Origin: Ophiura sarsii
Lineage: Eukaryota; Echinodermata; Ophiuroidea; Amphilepidida; Ophiuridae
Length of the DNA stretch: 64,000 nucleotides
NCBI GenBank assembly: GCA_035610835.1
Contig: CM069448.1
Coordinates: 10,119,717 to 10,183,716, forward strand
Direction: 5' to 3'
Made by a program: the position numbers and the translations under genes. Below are positions 25,635 to 36,612 of the stretch, one piece after another. Position 1 is the first letter of the stretch. Every line of letters starts with the position of its first letter. The notes under the pieces were generated by a model that was not told the DNA's origin, did not search any database, and saw only the letters and a list, made by a program, of their open reading frames with translations.

Positions 25635-26951
25635 GTCATCTACACAATTTGTTTATTGTTAATGTCTAGTAAATTACATTATAAGTTTTAATACTTTGGT
25701 GTCTTTAAAACTCTACCAGGCATACTGTGATTTTTAAACACATTTTAAGGACAAGGTTACCTATTACTTCAATTTAGCATTAGGCCAATTAGACCCTTGA
25801 AATCCTTCCAACCCAAAATCTTTTTCTTTTTTAGAAAGTGTTTAGAAAATAAAAAAACTCATCAAAATATTACAGATTTCCCCCCCCCCCCCCCCCCCCG
25901 TTTTGGTTACCACAACAAGTTCATCTCATTTTACTTTTGGTACCTGAAAAAAGGGCAAGGGAGGAAAAAAAAAATCTCGACCCAACTTTTGAAAGTGATC
26001 TATGGACAATCAAACACATTTCTTTTTGCCTTATGGTGAACTCTGCATGATGATTGCACATCAAATTTTTCTTAAACTTACATTATGTGACGTCAACTTG
26101 AAAATAACTATGACACTCATAATATGGGCTGGAGCTATCTGCACACATCCTATTCAGTTGCCTCAGGTTACACATGTTTTCTAGTCGAAATTTAGGCGAC
26201 GATTACAGGAAATCACAAGGAAACAATAGTTCTGTAAATATATAAAGAAATAACAAATGTGTCAGTTTTAGCGACCTCAATACTGGTGTTGGTGTCGGAA
26301 AAATTCCATGTCTGTAAAAGACCACAGCAAAGTTATGTGATCTATGACTTGTAAGAAATATAAACTATAAATGAGTGTCCACTGTTCATGTTATCTTCAG
26401 TAGATAGCATATCAACTCTAGGTGTCAAGTTTATATAATTTATTTAATTATTTCTTTTCATCCGCTATGACAAATCAAATCTACAGGTAATACATGATTA
26501 CAAATCAAATAAACATATAATGTGTGTGGATAACTGTTTGAGAAACATCAAAAAGTAGACTAGATATTGCATGCCAACAATGGTAAATATACATAAATAC
26601 ACCCCAACATACTAAAACATCCAAATATAAAGGCATTTATTATACAAAAAGCAAGTGAAACACGTCCCATGTTTTTGTATAAAGGGTATTCTTTAAAGAT
26701 TTTTCCAACAGATTGTTTCAGTGTTATGGTACTTAATGATATAAGTTGGATATTTTGAAAAGACGGTTTTGAACCATTGCATCTATTTCTTTGCAATTAA
26801 AATGATGTTATTAAGAGCAGGATGAATCCTAACGGGGAATTTGCCAAAGAGAATGTCATTATCAGGTGTCAAGCTTATCATGTACACACAACACTACGCT
26901 TGAAAATCCTTTATTTATAGCCCATATTTTGAACTACAAAATGCTCATATC
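25635..26951. other. No gene; C run and a hairpin word
   Basis: A ~20-base C run lies near 25880. GTTATCTTCAGTAGATAGC at 26392-26410 is the hairpin word of the downstream satellite, here as a single copy. Confidence 0.5.
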
Positions 26952-26953
26952 TA

Positions 26954-27489
26954 CAGTGTGTCCTAAAAGTTTCCAAACCATTTAAAAGATGGGTATCTTT
27001 CTTAAAATAAGTCGCAATGCCAAATACATTTGGAAAGAGAAAATTTTGGTACCAAACATGACTCCTTTTTGCCGCCCGTAAATATAAAACACACTCTGAA
27101 AGGATTGGACACATGACTCGCAATACCATAAAATTGTTCAATTTGCTGGACGCACTGTATAAGTCACTGTAATCACATGCAGTGTGTTTCTCACATCCCG
27201 TTGATGTGGATTTTGTTCAAAAAGTTTTTTACTTATTAAATGTTGTGATAATGTTAGGCCTAAAAAAAAAAGTTTGATTGGCGTAACTCGACCGACCCTA
27301 TTTTAACCCCCGATATAAAAGTGCAGTTTTACAGTTCGGGAACGTAACAGGTAGCTGTTATCGTAAGTTTGATACCAAAATAATTCTATTAGTCTTCTCT
27401 ATCCAAATATATTCTTATTTTTATACTGCCAATTATTTAACAGGGGATATACAATTTTGAAAAGGTTTCGAAACTTTTGGGACACCCTG
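26954..27489. mobile_element. mariner-like MITE flanked by TA
   Basis: The ends CAGTGTGTCCTAAAAGTTT and AAACTTTTGGGACACCCTG form an inverted repeat, with TA on both sides (26952-26953 and 27490-27491). CAG.GTGTCCCAAAAGTTT with TA is the Tc1/mariner-type pattern. No transposase frame is seen. A TAGGCCTAAAAAAA block inside (27255) is another family's end. Confidence 0.75.
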
Positions 27490-27924
27490 TATTTACAAGT
27501 AGTCTTTTTACAATAAAAAAAAAACTTGTACAAAAATAGGAAGTCCCTTCCACAGAAAAATATATATTGATACTGTCTTCATAATTTGAGTGTAAAAGAG
27601 AAAATATCACCAACAAAGGGGAAAATTCACCAACAAATATCGGAGGTATTGGATTGCAGCTTTGTAACTCAATGGATAATTTGTTTCTTCATTCAAGCGG
27701 ATATCGCTAGTTTGTGTCCTACCCATTGTGGTAGTTATGAATAGCCCTCTATCGGTTAAGACTATAAGAGCTTCCAACTTCCATACAAATTGATTTGTCC
27801 ATACCGAGTGAGACAAACAAACGCCACATACGTTTACACAGTGAATATCACAAACACGCCGCACAGACACTGCACAGTGCTTTGAGTGAATGAATTTATT
27901 TGGAAAATTATGTCTAGAGTTGAT

Positions 27925-29164
27925 ATTATGATATTGTGTAACTATAAATCATGTTGAGAACAATGCTCTGTGCTTAGTTTCACAATAAACTTTAAATGAG
28001 TGTCCACTATGTTATCTTAATTAGAACTAAAGCATATTATGTAACTACAAACTATTAATAAATGTCCACTATTTCTGTTATCTTCAGTAGATAGCATAGT
28101 ATGTAACTATATTCATGTTAAAAACAATGCTCTGTATAGTTTCACTACAAACTATTAATAAATGTCCACTATTTCTGTTATCTTCAGTAGATAGCATATT
28201 ATGTAACTATAATCATGTTAAAAACAATGCTCTGTATTTAGTTTCACTACAGTTTCACTACAAACTATTAATAAATGTCCACTATTTCTGTTATCTTCAG
28301 TAGATAGCATAGTATGTAACTACAATCATGTTAAAAACAATGCTCTGTATTTAGTTTCTCTACAAACTATTAATAAATGTCCACTATTTCTGTTATCTTC
28401 AGTAGATAGCATATTATGTAACTATAATCATGTTAAAACAATGCTCTGTATTAAGTTTCACTACAAACTATTAATAAATGTCCACTATTTCTGTTATCTT
28501 CAGTAGATAGCATAGTATGTAACTACAATCATGTTAAAAACAATGCTCTGTATTAAGTTTCACTACAAACTATAAATAAATGTCCACTATTTCTGTTATC
28601 TTCAGTAGATAGCATAGTATGTAACTACAATCATGTTAAAAACAATGCTCTGTATTAAGTTTCACTACAAACTATTAATAAATGTCCACTATTTCTGTTA
28701 TCTTCAGTAGATAGCATAGTATGTAACTACAATCATGTTAAAAACAATGCTCTGTATATAGTTTCACTACAAACTATAAATAAATGTCCACTATTTCTGT
28801 TATCTTCAGTAGATAGCATAGTATGTAACTACAATCATGTTAAAAACAATGCTCTGTATTAAGTTTCACTACAAACTATAAATAAATGTCCACTATTTCT
28901 GTTATCTTCAGTAGATAGCATAGTATGTAACTACAATCATGTTAAAAACAATGCTCTGTATATATTTTCACTACAAACTATTAATAAATGTCCACTATTT
29001 CTGTTATCTTCAGTAGATAGCATAGTATGTAACTATAATCATGTTGAAAACAATGTTCTGTATTTAGTTTCTCTACAAACTATTAATAAATGTCCACTAT
29101 TTCGGTTATCTTCAGTAGATAGCATATTATGTAACTATAATCATGTTGAAAACAATGCTCTGTA
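27925..29164. repeat. ~102-base satellite array, main block
   Basis: About twelve units read in order: CTACAAACTATTAATAAATG, TCCACTATTTCTG, the hairpin GTTATCTTCAGTAGATAGC, ATGTAACTA, and AACAATGCTCTGTAT. The first units are more diverged, while central units differ by one to three bases. Confidence 0.93.
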
Positions 29165-29168
29165 TTAA

Positions 29169-30135
29169 AGGTAGATGTTCCGATTTTCAACTTGAAGTTT
29201 TCTATTCTACATGAAAGGTCATCCTTAAAAAAGTTGTGTTCCAAAGTTTGAGTTGCATACAGGCCTCAAATTTCGTCAATTTAGGGGCACGGCCACTTTG
29301 GCCTTAAAAATAACACATTTCGAAGGGCATCGAGGCCATGTTCTGGGGCACCAAGGCCAAACCAATATTGGAATGAAAGGGCACCAAGGGCATTTTATAT
29401 TACATTATTTATACCATAATTTTACATGTAAACTTCACTAGGACTTTTATTAAATACTTTACAGCATGAAACGAGACAGTCTGTTTATTTTGTCAATCAA
29501 CATATTTTAATACTGTATCATTGTCATGTTGTGAATTTGTGATGTTATATATGTACGTTGCTGTTGGAAAGCAGAGCAGTGAGCAATTGCGTAGCTAGAG
29601 ACAAGGTGGATACATGTTTAAAAACAACCATTAGATAGATGAAAACTTTACACCTCGAATGGACTGTCACATCGTCATTTTTGTAAAATTTTAAAGCACA
29701 TTGCACCTTTCAAAATCGGATTGAACTTGGAATAATTTGATCAAAGTTAAGTTTATCGGAACCCCCAACCGCGAGCCAAAAGGGCACACGGCCACTGTTA
29801 AAAATAGGGCACGGCCATTATGGCCGTGATTTTTTTACTGATCCGTGGGCATCGCGACCAGATGCGAGGGCATCGCGGCAATGGCCGCGATGTAATTTGA
29901 GCCCTGGTTGCATAGCTCTAATGGTTCTTATTTTAGACGCAAAAGATGCTGTGAACTGTACCCATTGAGTAGTACACAAACTATATCGGTGGTTACCACC
30001 ATTCGCGGTAATTCGACGTTATTTCATCGATTTCTCCGTAATTATACCGATTTAGGCCGTCAAATTTCAGTATGATGATGAGAAAAATACAAGCTTTCAT
30101 ATGATATGAAAATCTCCGTATGTTTGAAATAAGTC
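29169..30135. mobile_element. TTAA-family element inserted in the satellite, itself interrupted
   Basis: It starts AGGTAGATGTTCCGATTTTC after TTAA (29165-29168). Through 29259 and again from 29907 it parallels the reverse complement of the 56394-56735 element. The far end is diverged and no terminal repeat can be drawn. Confidence 0.7.
29260..29906. mobile_element. hAT-type element with perfect 8-base duplication, nested
   Basis: The ends CAGGCCTCAAATT and AATTTGAGCCCTG are inverted. GTTGCATA flanks both sides (29252-29259 and 29907-29914). The related element at 56394-56735 has a single GTTGCATAACTCCAATGG at the equivalent place, an empty site. Internal GGGCACGGCCA and GGCATCG.GGCCA words repeat near both ends. 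Confidence 0.92.
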
Positions 30136-31110
30136 TACAAAAACAATGCTCTGTATTTAGTTTCTCTACAAACTATTAATAAATGTCCACTATTTTGGTT
30201 ATCTTCAGTAGATAGCATATTACCCTTAGATATCGAAAATTGAAGAGCCCAACAGTCAGGAATAGAGTAGTAGCATCTTAGTCTTGAACCAAGAGTATTT
30301 TAATATATATATCAATCAATTTTTGATATCCTCTCGGTACGAAGACAAAGATGCGAATGAAATGTTGGGCACCGAATTGGAATTGGAGCGGGCATGAAAA
30401 ACAACCCGGAAGTGACCCGTGATTGGTCGGAGGTAACCATGGTTGCCCAACGCAATTCCAGACAATAACAATTTTCGCTCCAATGGGCAAAAGAGTTCGA
30501 TCTAATATATTGATCAAACTTTATTATGTAACTATAATCATGTTGAAAACAATGCTCTGTATTTAGTTTCTCTACAAACTATTAATAAATGTCCACTATT
30601 TTGGTTATCTTCAGTAGATAGCATATTATGTAACTATAATCATGTTGAAAACAATGCTCTGTATTTAGTTTCTCTACAAACTATTAATAAATATCCACTA
30701 TTTCTGTCATCTTCAGTAGATAGCATATTATGTAACTATAATCATGTTGAAAACAATGCTCTGTATTTAGTTTCACTACAAACTATTAATAAATGTCCAC
30801 TATTTCTGCTATCTTCAGTAGATAGCCTTTTGTATAACTATATATCCTTCAACAGCACCATAGAAGCTGGTGGCTGATTGTGTGTGAATTTATTATTTTG
30901 GGCAATTAAAATGTCTGAGTAGTATGCTGTCAAGAGCATGCATCACCTATACTTTTGTTTCGCTTTTTCTCCTTTCTTTAGACTTATAGTATGTAGGCAA
31001 TGCTCTGTGCATTAGTCTAGTCATACACAATTAATTAATGCCCACTTGTTACGTTATCTTCAGTAGATGGAATATTGTGTAATTATAATCTTGTTAAAAA
31101 ACAATGCTCT
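30136..31110. repeat. Satellite array, distal blocks with an interruption
   Basis: Units resume at 30136-30232 and 30522-30835, then decay to about 31110. The interruption at about 30233-30516 is unrelated sequence beginning CCCTTAGATATCG. TATTA occurs on each side of it, but the ends are not inverted repeats. Confidence 0.8.
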
Positions 31111-32539
31111 ATGCTTAGTTTTTCAGACAGTCTGCCAACCGATCCGATTGTGTTGGTCATCGGCATTTTTTGATAAAGCAATTCCAACCATGTGGAATAA
31201 AATCACCAGGATGTACCCTCACATGGTGATTTTGTACACGTTTTGACCAAATTATTGGTTTCAAGAATATCTCCATTATCAAAGGTTTGATTACATCACG
31301 ACTGGTGTCAAATTAAAGGTGACTATATCAGCTTTTATATTATACACCAGCAAAAATAATTCAAGAATAACAAAACGATGAGTGATCCATTTTTAGACTA
31401 AAATTCAAAAAAGGTAATTGATTAAATTTTATTGTGAGATAAAATAATGAAACCACAAGTTTCCCATATTGAGTACAATACTGCTCTATTGCTGCTAGAC
31501 ACTAGGGTTACAATAAATACACGTACGCGAAATCTTTTATGTGAAGCGTGATTCCGCTGCAAACCAGAAATCATAATTAAATTCAACCAGGTAATACCTG
31601 AAGACTCACTCCACTCCTCCACTTTTGACAAAGGGAGTTAATAGTCGAAACAGAAATCAGGATAGGGTGCATACCCAAACAAATATATTTGTAAACAAAA
31701 TAAAATATAAACGTTTGTGCTCATTCACTTCCAGATATAGTATATTTCAACAAGCTACCCTTGACAACCATTATGTTCTGATGGGTAATTGCATGAGGAA
31801 ATAATGTGCACAGTAAAATTATGATTGGGATAGGTATAAAAAAAAAAAGAGCTTTAATCAACATATGAAGAAAAAAAATGATATTTTTTTAACATTGTTA
31901 ATCACAACATGTTACCATTAGGTCCTATAAATTCCAATAGCAAATTTGGATTCCTTGCGAGATTACCATTCAGAGAATATATACTTTTTATGGGGTAGAA
32001 CAAATAAGTTATTGCGATATGCTAATTCGAATCTCAGATGGTATAAAGTTCAAAACACATGGCCATACACAAGGCTCTCAAACCAGTACATGAGGCTCTC
32101 AAACCAGTCGTCGTGTATGGCCGCCGCAGCTCCAAATATGGTACAGCGTATACATTATAAGACCATCGTATATGGCAAAACAGTTAAGAACTATATTTTA
32201 TTCTCTAATTATATCACTATCAATCAAATGTTTGAATTACAAAGTCTTACCATTGTGCATGATCAGTTCATTTCCACATATTAGCGGGGGAAACCGGACT
32301 TATCGACGACGGGATTCGGTCCTCCAGCATGGATGACCGTGTCTTAGTTCATTCAGCCAGGGGGTCAGGAACCCGCAATTAACAATTTTGTGGGCATTTA
32401 TCACCCGCCGTCAGCGCCTGGCGAGATAGACTGAGGCGATATGTGTTGCCACAATAGTTTTCAAATGGGATTTAATTAGGTTCAGGGCTGTAAAGGTTTT
32501 AGGCCTTATGGTTTGACCAATTTATATATTATTCACCAC
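31111..32539. other. No gene; short repeats
   Basis: A TTGACAAAGGGAGTTAATAG..GAAAC stretch (31624-31650) resembles one at 33724-33742. A 23-base direct repeat (GGCTCTCAAACCAGT) lies at 32071-32110, inside a GGCCATACAC/GTGTATGGCC inverted pair. Confidence 0.4.
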
Positions 32540-32850
32540 AACTACATGGAATGCAATACACGCAAAGGTGAACGACCCTTGGGCATAGGATCTTTAGGTT
32601 TGCTTACAATATCTCTGAGTTCGGGTAATTTGGTGTAGTAAGTTTTAACACTGGCACCATTTAAGAATCGGCACATTTTGTCCGAGACGCCTTTGACAAA
32701 TGGCATGAACGCGATACCTTTGTAGTCCTCTTCCACTATCTTCCTGGCTTACATTAGCACTTTGTCTTCTAATGGCTTTGTGTATGAGTGTGAAGGGATA
32801 ACCATTCTTGTACGCTCAAGGTTATGATTTGAGCGCTACAGACACTCTGT
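32540..32850 (-). pseudogene. Penelope-like element relic, region between RT and GIY-YIG
   Basis: On the minus strand, frame fragments read in order NGYPFTLIHKAIRRQ, ARKIVEEDYKGIAFMPFVKG, VSDKMCRFL, SVKTYYTKLPELRDI, SKPKDPMPKG, then CVYCIPCSCGE in another frame. In Penelope-like retroelements an NGYP segment, a PYVKGLS-like segment, a KPKD segment and a Y.IPC.CG..YIG segment follow each other between reverse transcriptase and the GIY-YIG endonuclease. At least two frameshifts and stops make it dead. The catalytic YADD region and a full endonuclease are absent from this fragment. Confidence 0.6.
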
Positions 32851-33120
32851 TTACAGTAGAAATATTGGCCATGTTTCACTGTAGTCGATCCATGTACGAG
32901 TGTTGCTGTCAAACAGCCGGTACACTGTATACCCTACCAATAACAAACAATCCATACAATAACTCAATGAGAAATTAACCAGGGGAATTCAATGATAGGG
33001 TATTCTAATCTTAGTCAAACTTAGCCAGACCAGTTGAGACAAGCCAGAGGTTTTACTGCCAAAACTAGGGGGCAGGTCATGTTTACATTATGCCAGACAA
33101 GTCTATGGTTTGTAAGTTAA

Positions 33121-33341
33121 CACTTTCCATCGACATTCCAAAATTCACAAAATGTTTCAAAAATGTGAAATTATTAAATTTCATTACCATATTTTGGAAT
33201 CACCATGAGAAATGCTTTAAAATAAGTACAAACATGCCTAGTATTGGTTCAGTAATTCTTGAGATAAGACTTTGAAAGTTGGGAATGGTTTCTGTCAAAT
33301 CTGTTTTGTATATGGTAAAACTAATAGCCGCATGGAAAGTG
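33121..33341. mobile_element. MITE of the CACTTTCCA family, TTAA-flanked
   Basis: The ends CACTTTCCATCG and GCATGGAAAGTG are inverted, with TTAA on both sides (33117-33120 and 33342-33345). Internal GGTTCAGTAATTCTTGAGATA is the reverse of the 6569-6809 copy. Confidence 0.82.
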
Positions 33342-33780
33342 TTAATACCAGCCTGTTGGCTAGAAGTGTGGTCTAAACACAATACAAGCAAGAAGAACTT
33401 TGGTTTGAACAACTACTTACTACTTGTTCAATGCTTTTTCAACGTGTTTCAACATGTTTATCACCTTGAAAAAAGGGCATTCTTGCTCCATTGCATTGTA
33501 GAATAAAATTGCTATAAATACAATTTGGATTTATATGTAATATGAGCAGTGTTCAGAATTTATGGGACAGATGCTGTATTATTTTGAATCTTAAAATAAT
33601 ACTTAATTGCTGCCAGACACGAGGATACAAGATCAAGACGTAGTTTGCAAAGAGTCATGCGTAATCCACTAGTACATACCAGAAGTGCATTTAATATTAT
33701 CATAAATAAATTGAACCTCACTCCTGACAAAGGAGTTGATAGATATGTGCACATTAAATCTTTTCAAATGTTATTCATGA
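33342..33780. other. No gene recognised
   Basis: Only the CTCCTGACAAAGGAGTTGATAG stem word near 33720-33742 stands out. Confidence 0.35.
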
Positions 33781-33787
33781 CATTTAT

Positions 33788-34035
33788 ATAATTAGATGAT
33801 AACCGGACGGACCTTGAAGGTCACTCTATTCAATTGTGTTCATAGATTTAAGTTTGTAGTGACACATATTAGCACATTTTAAACGTTACTTCAAGATTTG
33901 AACAATTCCATTCAAACCGGACCTTAAAGGTCGCACACCATTCTATTGTGTCTATACATTTATCGTTCGTACTGACACATAGAATTGTGTGTTGTGTAAT
34001 CCAGACCATATTAGGTCATTCTGTTCAATTGTTGT
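33788..34035. repeat. Three degenerate units with a GACCTT..AAGGTC palindrome
   Basis: GGACCTTGAAGGTCAC (33810), GGACCTTAAAGGTCGC (33921) and GACCATATTAGGTCA (34005) are each followed by TCTATTCAATTGTGT-like words, and the first two by a TGACACATA word. The period is about 85-110 bases. Confidence 0.65.
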
Positions 34036-34064
34036 CCGCATATAAACAATTGTAAACTTAAATT

Positions 34065-34332
34065 TAAACAGGGAGTTGGATATGACTTACCGTACAAACC
34101 TAAACCTTCCCAGATGTTACCTGATGAAGTTATCGACCGACAATGGTATTCATAATAAAAATTCATGAGCCTACTGGACAAGATAGAGCCTGTGCGCCGG
34201 AAGAGCGAACTTTTCTCAATTCCTCCCAAGATAATGGATCTAAGGAACCTAACTTGACATACGAGGCTAACATTGTTATCAACAAAGCCTGGCCAGCTGA
34301 GTGGAAACCAAACCCCTCTCCAAGGAATTAAC
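34065..34332 (+). other. Possible decayed coding segment of unknown family
   Basis: After a weak acceptor (TTTAAACAG) one frame reads GVGYDLPYKPKPSQMLPDEV to a double stop at about 34150. A 62-codon frame from 34143 continues with balanced composition. I recognise no family. It could be a last exon, a decayed mobile-element gene, or chance. Confidence 0.2.
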
Positions 34333-34477
34333 GGCAGAAGTTACTAGTAAACTTTTGCCAAATGTATATTGTTCTCTGAAAAGCAAATGTGAAATGGACA
34401 TAAAAAGAATGATGATGTGAACTGCTAACCCAGACGGGTATTATAACAAACAGTGTAACCAAAGACCATACTCCTCC

Positions 34478-34925
34478 GGAACTGATCCGCTAGTCCGAAG
34501 GTTCGCTAGTCCGACGGTCCGCTAGTCCGACGGACCGCTAGTCCGAATTAAAAAAAAGGTCCGCTACTCCGAAAAAAAATTGTACCCGCTAATCCGAAAA
34601 TAAAATAAGGGTCGCTAGTCCGAAGGACCGCTAGTCCGAAAATAATATAGGGTCCGCTAGTCCGAATTAAAATTTATAACCGCTAGTCCGAAAGTGAAAT
34701 TAGGTCCGCTAGTCCGAATTTAAAATTGTATCCGCTAGTCCGAAAGTGAAATTAGGTCCGCTAGTCCGAATTTAAAATTGTATCCGCTAGTCCGAAAGTG
34801 AAATTAGGTCCGCTAGTCCGAATTTAAAATTATATCCGCTAGTCCGAAAGTGAAATTAGGTCCGCTAGTCCGAATAAAAAACCGTATCCACTAGTCCGAT
34901 ATTGAAATTTTCATCCGCTATCTAT
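34478..34925 (+). repeat. Left arm array of the 12.8-kb element
   Basis: About 17 copies of a core reading TCCGCTAGTCCGA. Copies alternate between two spacers (AATTTAAAATTGTA and AAGTGAAATTAGG types), so the practical period is 26 bases with a 52-base higher-order unit. The outermost copies are packed at 14-15 base spacing with GACGG joints. Confidence 0.9.
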
Positions 34926-35231
34926 GTTTTCTATGTTATTGGTCAATAAATCAAACACTGACGCGGTATGGATTGATCCCTCAAAGAATGACACAAACTG
35001 ATGGCAAATAATGCAATACAATAACGGAGAATGACAAAATAAAGCCATAGAATGACGTGGAAAACTCAAGAATGACAGAAAAACATATATAATGATGCAG
35101 AATGCAGTGCTAAGCCATAGAATGACAAACATCGACGACAGAGGCGTATCTGGGGTCTCTTGTCAAGGGGGGGGGCAAAGGGTATTTGTTCCCGGTAAAC
35201 ATCAGTTCGTCGTAGCCAGAATTTTCTAAAA
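34926..35231. other. Inner flank of the left arm
   Basis: Six or more GAATGAC words recur at irregular spacing between about 34985 and 35130. No gene is seen. A GAGGCGTATCTGGGG word near 35143 resembles a hAT-type end. Confidence 0.4.
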
Positions 35232-36567
35232 TTTGGAATTGCCTTCGAGTGAGAAACTGACAAGCGGGGGGGGGGGGGGGGGGCGTCAGGGGTGGCACTC
35301 TGCCCCCCCCCCCCCCCCCCCCACCACCCCCCCCCCCCCCCCCCCCCGACCACCCGGGAGGGCGGGGGTTATCATAGGCCTAATAGGCTTGGTTTTCCTT
35401 CAGACAGGAGAACGTTTTATAGGCTAGCCTAATTTTAATATAAAAGAGAAAACTTTATCTTTTCAAACAGTGTCTTATCATCATGAAATTCTAGAAAAAA
35501 ATGCGATAATTATGTCTAAAACCCGTTTCAAGATGAATTTTATGGCAGTCTTAAGAATGTTATTGTCACTTTAAATGCTTATCCTTTGAGCAACAACATA
35601 AGCTTATATAATCTTATATTGTCCAATTTTCGAAAAGGTTCAATGACATCCAAATGGACCCGCATGCTATCTACTGAAGATAGCATCCAATACAAGCTAT
35701 ACAAATATATACTGCCATGAGAGACTCTGGTTAAAACTATGGGCCCGAGTAGCACTATTGCAGTCACCGAGGGACCATAGTTTTAATCCAGAGACTCGAA
35801 TCAAGGCAGTATATTTAGAGAATAAAGGTATTGTTTTTAGACCGTACCAGGCGGGTGCCACTGTACACAAACTCCCATTGCCGAGATTGAAACCTCTAGT
35901 GTGTTAGCGCCCTCGATTTACGAGTCACATCGCGCGTCTAAATTAATTCTCTGAGTCACATCGAGCGTCTCATGTGCCTTATAAGGACTTTCGTGCTGTC
36001 AATCATAGCGTCGCCCTCCTTTTACGAGTCACATCGCGCGTACTCACGCCCATGTGCCCTTATATGGGAGGCTCTTGTTTTGCGATTCGAATATCCCCTC
36101 CCATTATACTCTCCCTGACCGTACCCGTGTTGCATTCTTAAACAATCATACTTTAGACATTTATCATAGAAATAAGTACATTTTATTGTCCACATTTGAC
36201 AACTTTTACCCCTGCTAGGATCGAATAATCCACAAACATTCTATCCAATCACATGGGATTAGTAAACCATGCGTAAGCGTCGCGGCGCCGGCATAAACGC
36301 AGGAAAAGCGCTTAAGACGCACTGCAGAAGTAAGTGCGCGTTATGGAGCAAACCACGCATTGTGAAGGTCGGGCGCACTGTTAAAACGTAAGCCCCACCT
36401 CCCCGTGTTCTATTGTCTCATCTAGATGACGCCGATTTCTCTGAGAACCAATGAGATTGCTTAAACTTTTTTAGCTGTTTAAGAATTGTTTTATATACTT
36501 CATTCTTAAACAGCTAAGAAAGTTTGTTCTAAAATGTGGAATTGCCTTCGAGTGAGAAACTGACAAG

Positions 36568-36606
<39 letters not shown>

Positions 36607-36612
36607 CGTCAC
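35232..36612. repeat. Pair of 60-base direct repeats, each running into a poly-G tract
   Basis: The sequence GGAATTGCCTTCGAGTGAG and about 30 following bases occur at 35235 and 36539. Each copy ends in a G run (18 G at 35266-35283; 38 G at 36569-36606) followed by CGTCA. The first G run is followed 19 bases later by a 20-base C run (35303-35322) and then 21 C (35327-35347). The segment between the copies has no gene; GAGTCACATCG words recur at 35921-36040. Confidence 0.75.

Noticed and set aside
28115..28303. Open frame across the 102-base satellite
   Set aside because: Product of the repeat unit.
27925..29164. CRISPR-like array
   Set aside because: Units are contiguous ~102-base repeats with no unique spacers, in a eukaryotic setting: a satellite.
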